This document shows, piece by piece, positions 62,573-64,000 of a DNA stretch of 64,000 bases. The DNA lies in contig CAZFLM010000006.1 of assembly GCA_964519955.1 (NCBI GenBank), forward strand, positions 79,245-143,244. The letters are read 5' to 3'. The DNA comes from CAZFLM01 sp964519955 (lineage in GTDB: Bacteria; Armatimonadota; Chthonomonadetes; Chthonomonadales; CAJBBX01). The position numbers were made by a program, and so were the translations under genes. The notes beneath the pieces were generated by a model that was not told where the DNA came from, made no database searches, and saw nothing but the letters and a program-made list of their open reading frames with translations. The stretch's first letter is position 1; every line of letters starts with the position of its first letter.

Positions 62573-64000
62573 TGACGTCTGGACGACTGCTGCGCGGCAC
62601 GCTGTTCGCCGCGATCTGCGTCGGGCTATTCGCCGCTCGCCCAGCCTGGGCGGGCGGCGATGCCGTGTGGAAGGGGCGCTGGGTCTGGTGCGCCTCCGCT
62701 CCTGCGCAGCCCAACATCTACGTCTACGCGCGCCGCACCTTCGATCTGGAGGCGGTGCCCCGTACCGCGCCGATGCGCATCACGGCCGACAGCCGCTACA
62801 AGGTGTGGGTGAACGGGCGCCTTGTCGGGAGAGGCCCGGCGCGCTCCGATCCGGCCTGGTGGTACTACGACCGCTTCGACATCGCGCCCATGCTTCGGTC
62901 GGGCCGCAACGTCATCGCCGTGCAGGTCTTTCATCACCACGGCACGTTCCAGTACCTGCCCGGCCCGGCGGGCCTGCTCGCCGAGGTGAAGGTCGGCGGC
63001 GAGACCATCGTCTCCGACCCGTCGTGGCGGGTGCTGCGCGCCGAGGCCTATCGCCAGGACCTGCCGAAGATGGGTCTGCAGCTCGCCGCGCCGGAGGAGT
63101 TCGACGCTCGCAAGGACCCCGCGGGTTGGCGGGAGCCGGACTTCGACGACAGCGCCTGGGAGCCGGCCGCGGTCGTCGGCCCGGCGGGCATGGCGCCGCA
63201 CGCGAACCTGGTCGCCCGCGACATCCCACCCCTGCGCGAGACCGTCGTGCCGCCCGCGAAGCTGCTCGGTCTGTTCGAGGCGGGTCAGGGGAGCGGCCCG
63301 GTCTGGGAACGCATGCAGAACGAGCCGCTCAACGCGCCGGACGGGCTCGACGTGCCGAAGCTCTTCCGCCTCCAGACCAAGGCCTGGCCGAGCGCCGGCG
63401 ACATCGACCTGCGCATCGGTGCGCGCCCAGCCGTCCTCGTCCTCGACATGGGCGCCGAGATGCTGGGCTTCCCGCGCGTCCGCGTCAAGGCCCCGGCGGG
63501 CACGGTGGTCGATCTGGGCTACTCCGAGGTGCAGGAGAACGGGCGCGTCGTGCCGAACCGGGCCGGCGTCAAGTACGCGGACCGCTTCGTCTGCCGCGAG
63601 GGCGAGAACGAGTTCGAGCTGTTCACCCCGCGCGCGTTCCGCTACCTGCAGGTCGACATCGCCCCGCCCGCGCCCGGCGCATCGGTCACCATCCAGCAGA
63701 TCGCGCAGAACCACGCGGTCTACCCGACCGAGCATGTGGGCGCGTTCGAGTGCTCCGACCCGCTGCTGAACCGCGTCTGGTCGCTCGGACGCTACACCGT
63801 CGAGCAGTGCATGGAGGATGGCTACACCGACTGCCCGTGGCGCGAGCGCGGCCAGTGGTGGGGCGACGCCCGCGCCGAGGCGATGAGCACCTACTACGCG
63901 TTCGGCGACGCGCGCCTCATCCGCAAGGCCATCCTGCAGATCGGCCAGGGGCAGCGCGCCGACGGCATCACGCCAGGCGTGTGGCCCGCCGACTTCGACA
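62572..64000 (+). CDS. Alpha-L-rhamnosidase-like glycosidase (GH78 type), 3' end missing
   Basis: At least 476 residues; the gene runs off the window. It starts at an ATG overlapping the oxidoreductase stop. A signal peptide (LLRGTLFAAICVGLFAARPAWA) implies secretion. Beta-sandwich domains (ITADSRYKVWVNGRLVGRGP) and the catalytic (alpha/alpha)6 barrel entry with DGYTDCPWRERGQWWGDAR, matching the GH78 acid motif DxPxRERxGWTGDAQ, are present. It should release terminal rhamnose from glycans or glycosides. Confidence 0.85.
   Translation, partial: MTSGRLLRGTLFAAICVGLFAARPAWAGGDAVWKGRWVWCASAPAQPNIYVYARRTFDLEAVPRTAPMRITADSRYKVWVNGRLVGRGPARSDPAWWYYDRFDIAPMLRSGRNVIAVQVFHHHGTFQYLPGPAGLLAEVKVGGETIVSDPSWRVLRAEAYRQDLPKMGLQLAAPEEFDARKDPAGWREPDFDDSAWEPAAVVGPAGMAPHANLVARDIPPLRETVVPPAKLLGLFEAGQGSGPVWERMQNEPLNAPDGLDVPKLFRLQTKAWPSAGDIDLRIGARPAVLVLDMGAEMLGFPRVRVKAPAGTVVDLGYSEVQENGRVVPNRAGVKYADRFVCREGENEFELFTPRAFRYLQVDIAPPAPGASVTIQQIAQNHAVYPTEHVGAFECSDPLLNRVWSLGRYTVEQCMEDGYTDCPWRERGQWWGDARAEAMSTYYAFGDARLIRKAILQIGQGQRADGITPGVWPADFD

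Overview
This is a GC-rich bacterial window. It ends inside a gene on the right and has one 100-base assembly gap (33067-33166). Several genes point to a diderm (outer-membrane) cell: an LptF-type permease and an LptD/OstA-type protein at 44.0-47.5 kb, many signal peptides and lipoprotein signals, and four PilT/PilU-type pilus ATPases. The genome encodes selenocysteine: a selC-type tRNA lies at 547-646. GC-rich, partly palindromic dispersed repeats fill many spacers. The mix of several pilT paralogues, GH78-like and GH3 enzymes, a Gfo/Idh/MocA protein and these repeats would suit Armatimonadota or a neighbouring environmental phylum. That placement is inference and weak; nothing in the window fixes the phylum.

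Layout. 0-1 kb: small membrane protein, tRNA-Sec, tRNA-Ala. 1-5.4 kb: an anchored secreted protein and three tandem PilT-family ATPases. 5.4-9 kb: MTA/purine nucleoside phosphorylase, a YfhO-type membrane protein and a CBS-pair protein. 9.1-14.9 kb: a complete liv operon (livK-H-M-G-F) plus a DUF2993-like protein. 15.2-19.1 kb: a 1290-aa hybrid histidine kinase ending in a hairpin terminator. 19.2-24.1 kb (minus strand): a fused alpha/beta 2-oxoacid dehydrogenase E1 and a DprE2/DprE1-like redox pair. 24.4-27 kb: hisG, ruvA and an isochorismatase-fold hydrolase, separated by repeat-filled spacers. 27.2-30.2 kb: a sulfotransferase-like gene, then a two-gene ATPase/PIN-nuclease operon with its own strong promoter (candidate defence or toxin module). 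30.26-32.8 kb: a near-consensus promoter, a structured leader RNA, an intrinsic terminator and an ABC exporter with an N-terminal zinc ribbon. 32.8-38.4 kb: gap-containing tandem repeats, an Eis-like acetyltransferase, a DEDDh exonuclease, an ABC-2 export operon and a DUF1854 protein. 38.5-41.9 kb (minus): M61 peptidase, a small secreted protein and a fourth PilT-family ATPase. 42-50.2 kb: rsfS, a TPR membrane protein and a tightly overlapping lptF-lptD-M16-M16 operon. 50.2-56.4 kb (minus): two tiny overlapping ORFs framed by inverted repeats, a lipoprotein hydrolase, a sugar-binding protein, cdd and mutS2. 56.6-64 kb: an Mrr-type endonuclease, a secreted protein of unknown function, GH3/NagZ, a Gfo/Idh/MocA oxidoreductase and a truncated alpha-L-rhamnosidase.

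How the genes work together. The clearest functional groups are branched-chain amino acid uptake (9.1-14.1 kb), envelope lipid export with a processing peptidase pair (44.0-50.2 kb), ABC-2 export (35.2-37.9 kb) and glycan breakdown (59.6-64 kb). The best leads for something undescribed are the ATPase-PIN operon, the structured RNA before the ABC exporter, and a repeat whose conserved part begins exactly at the stop codon of two unrelated genes.
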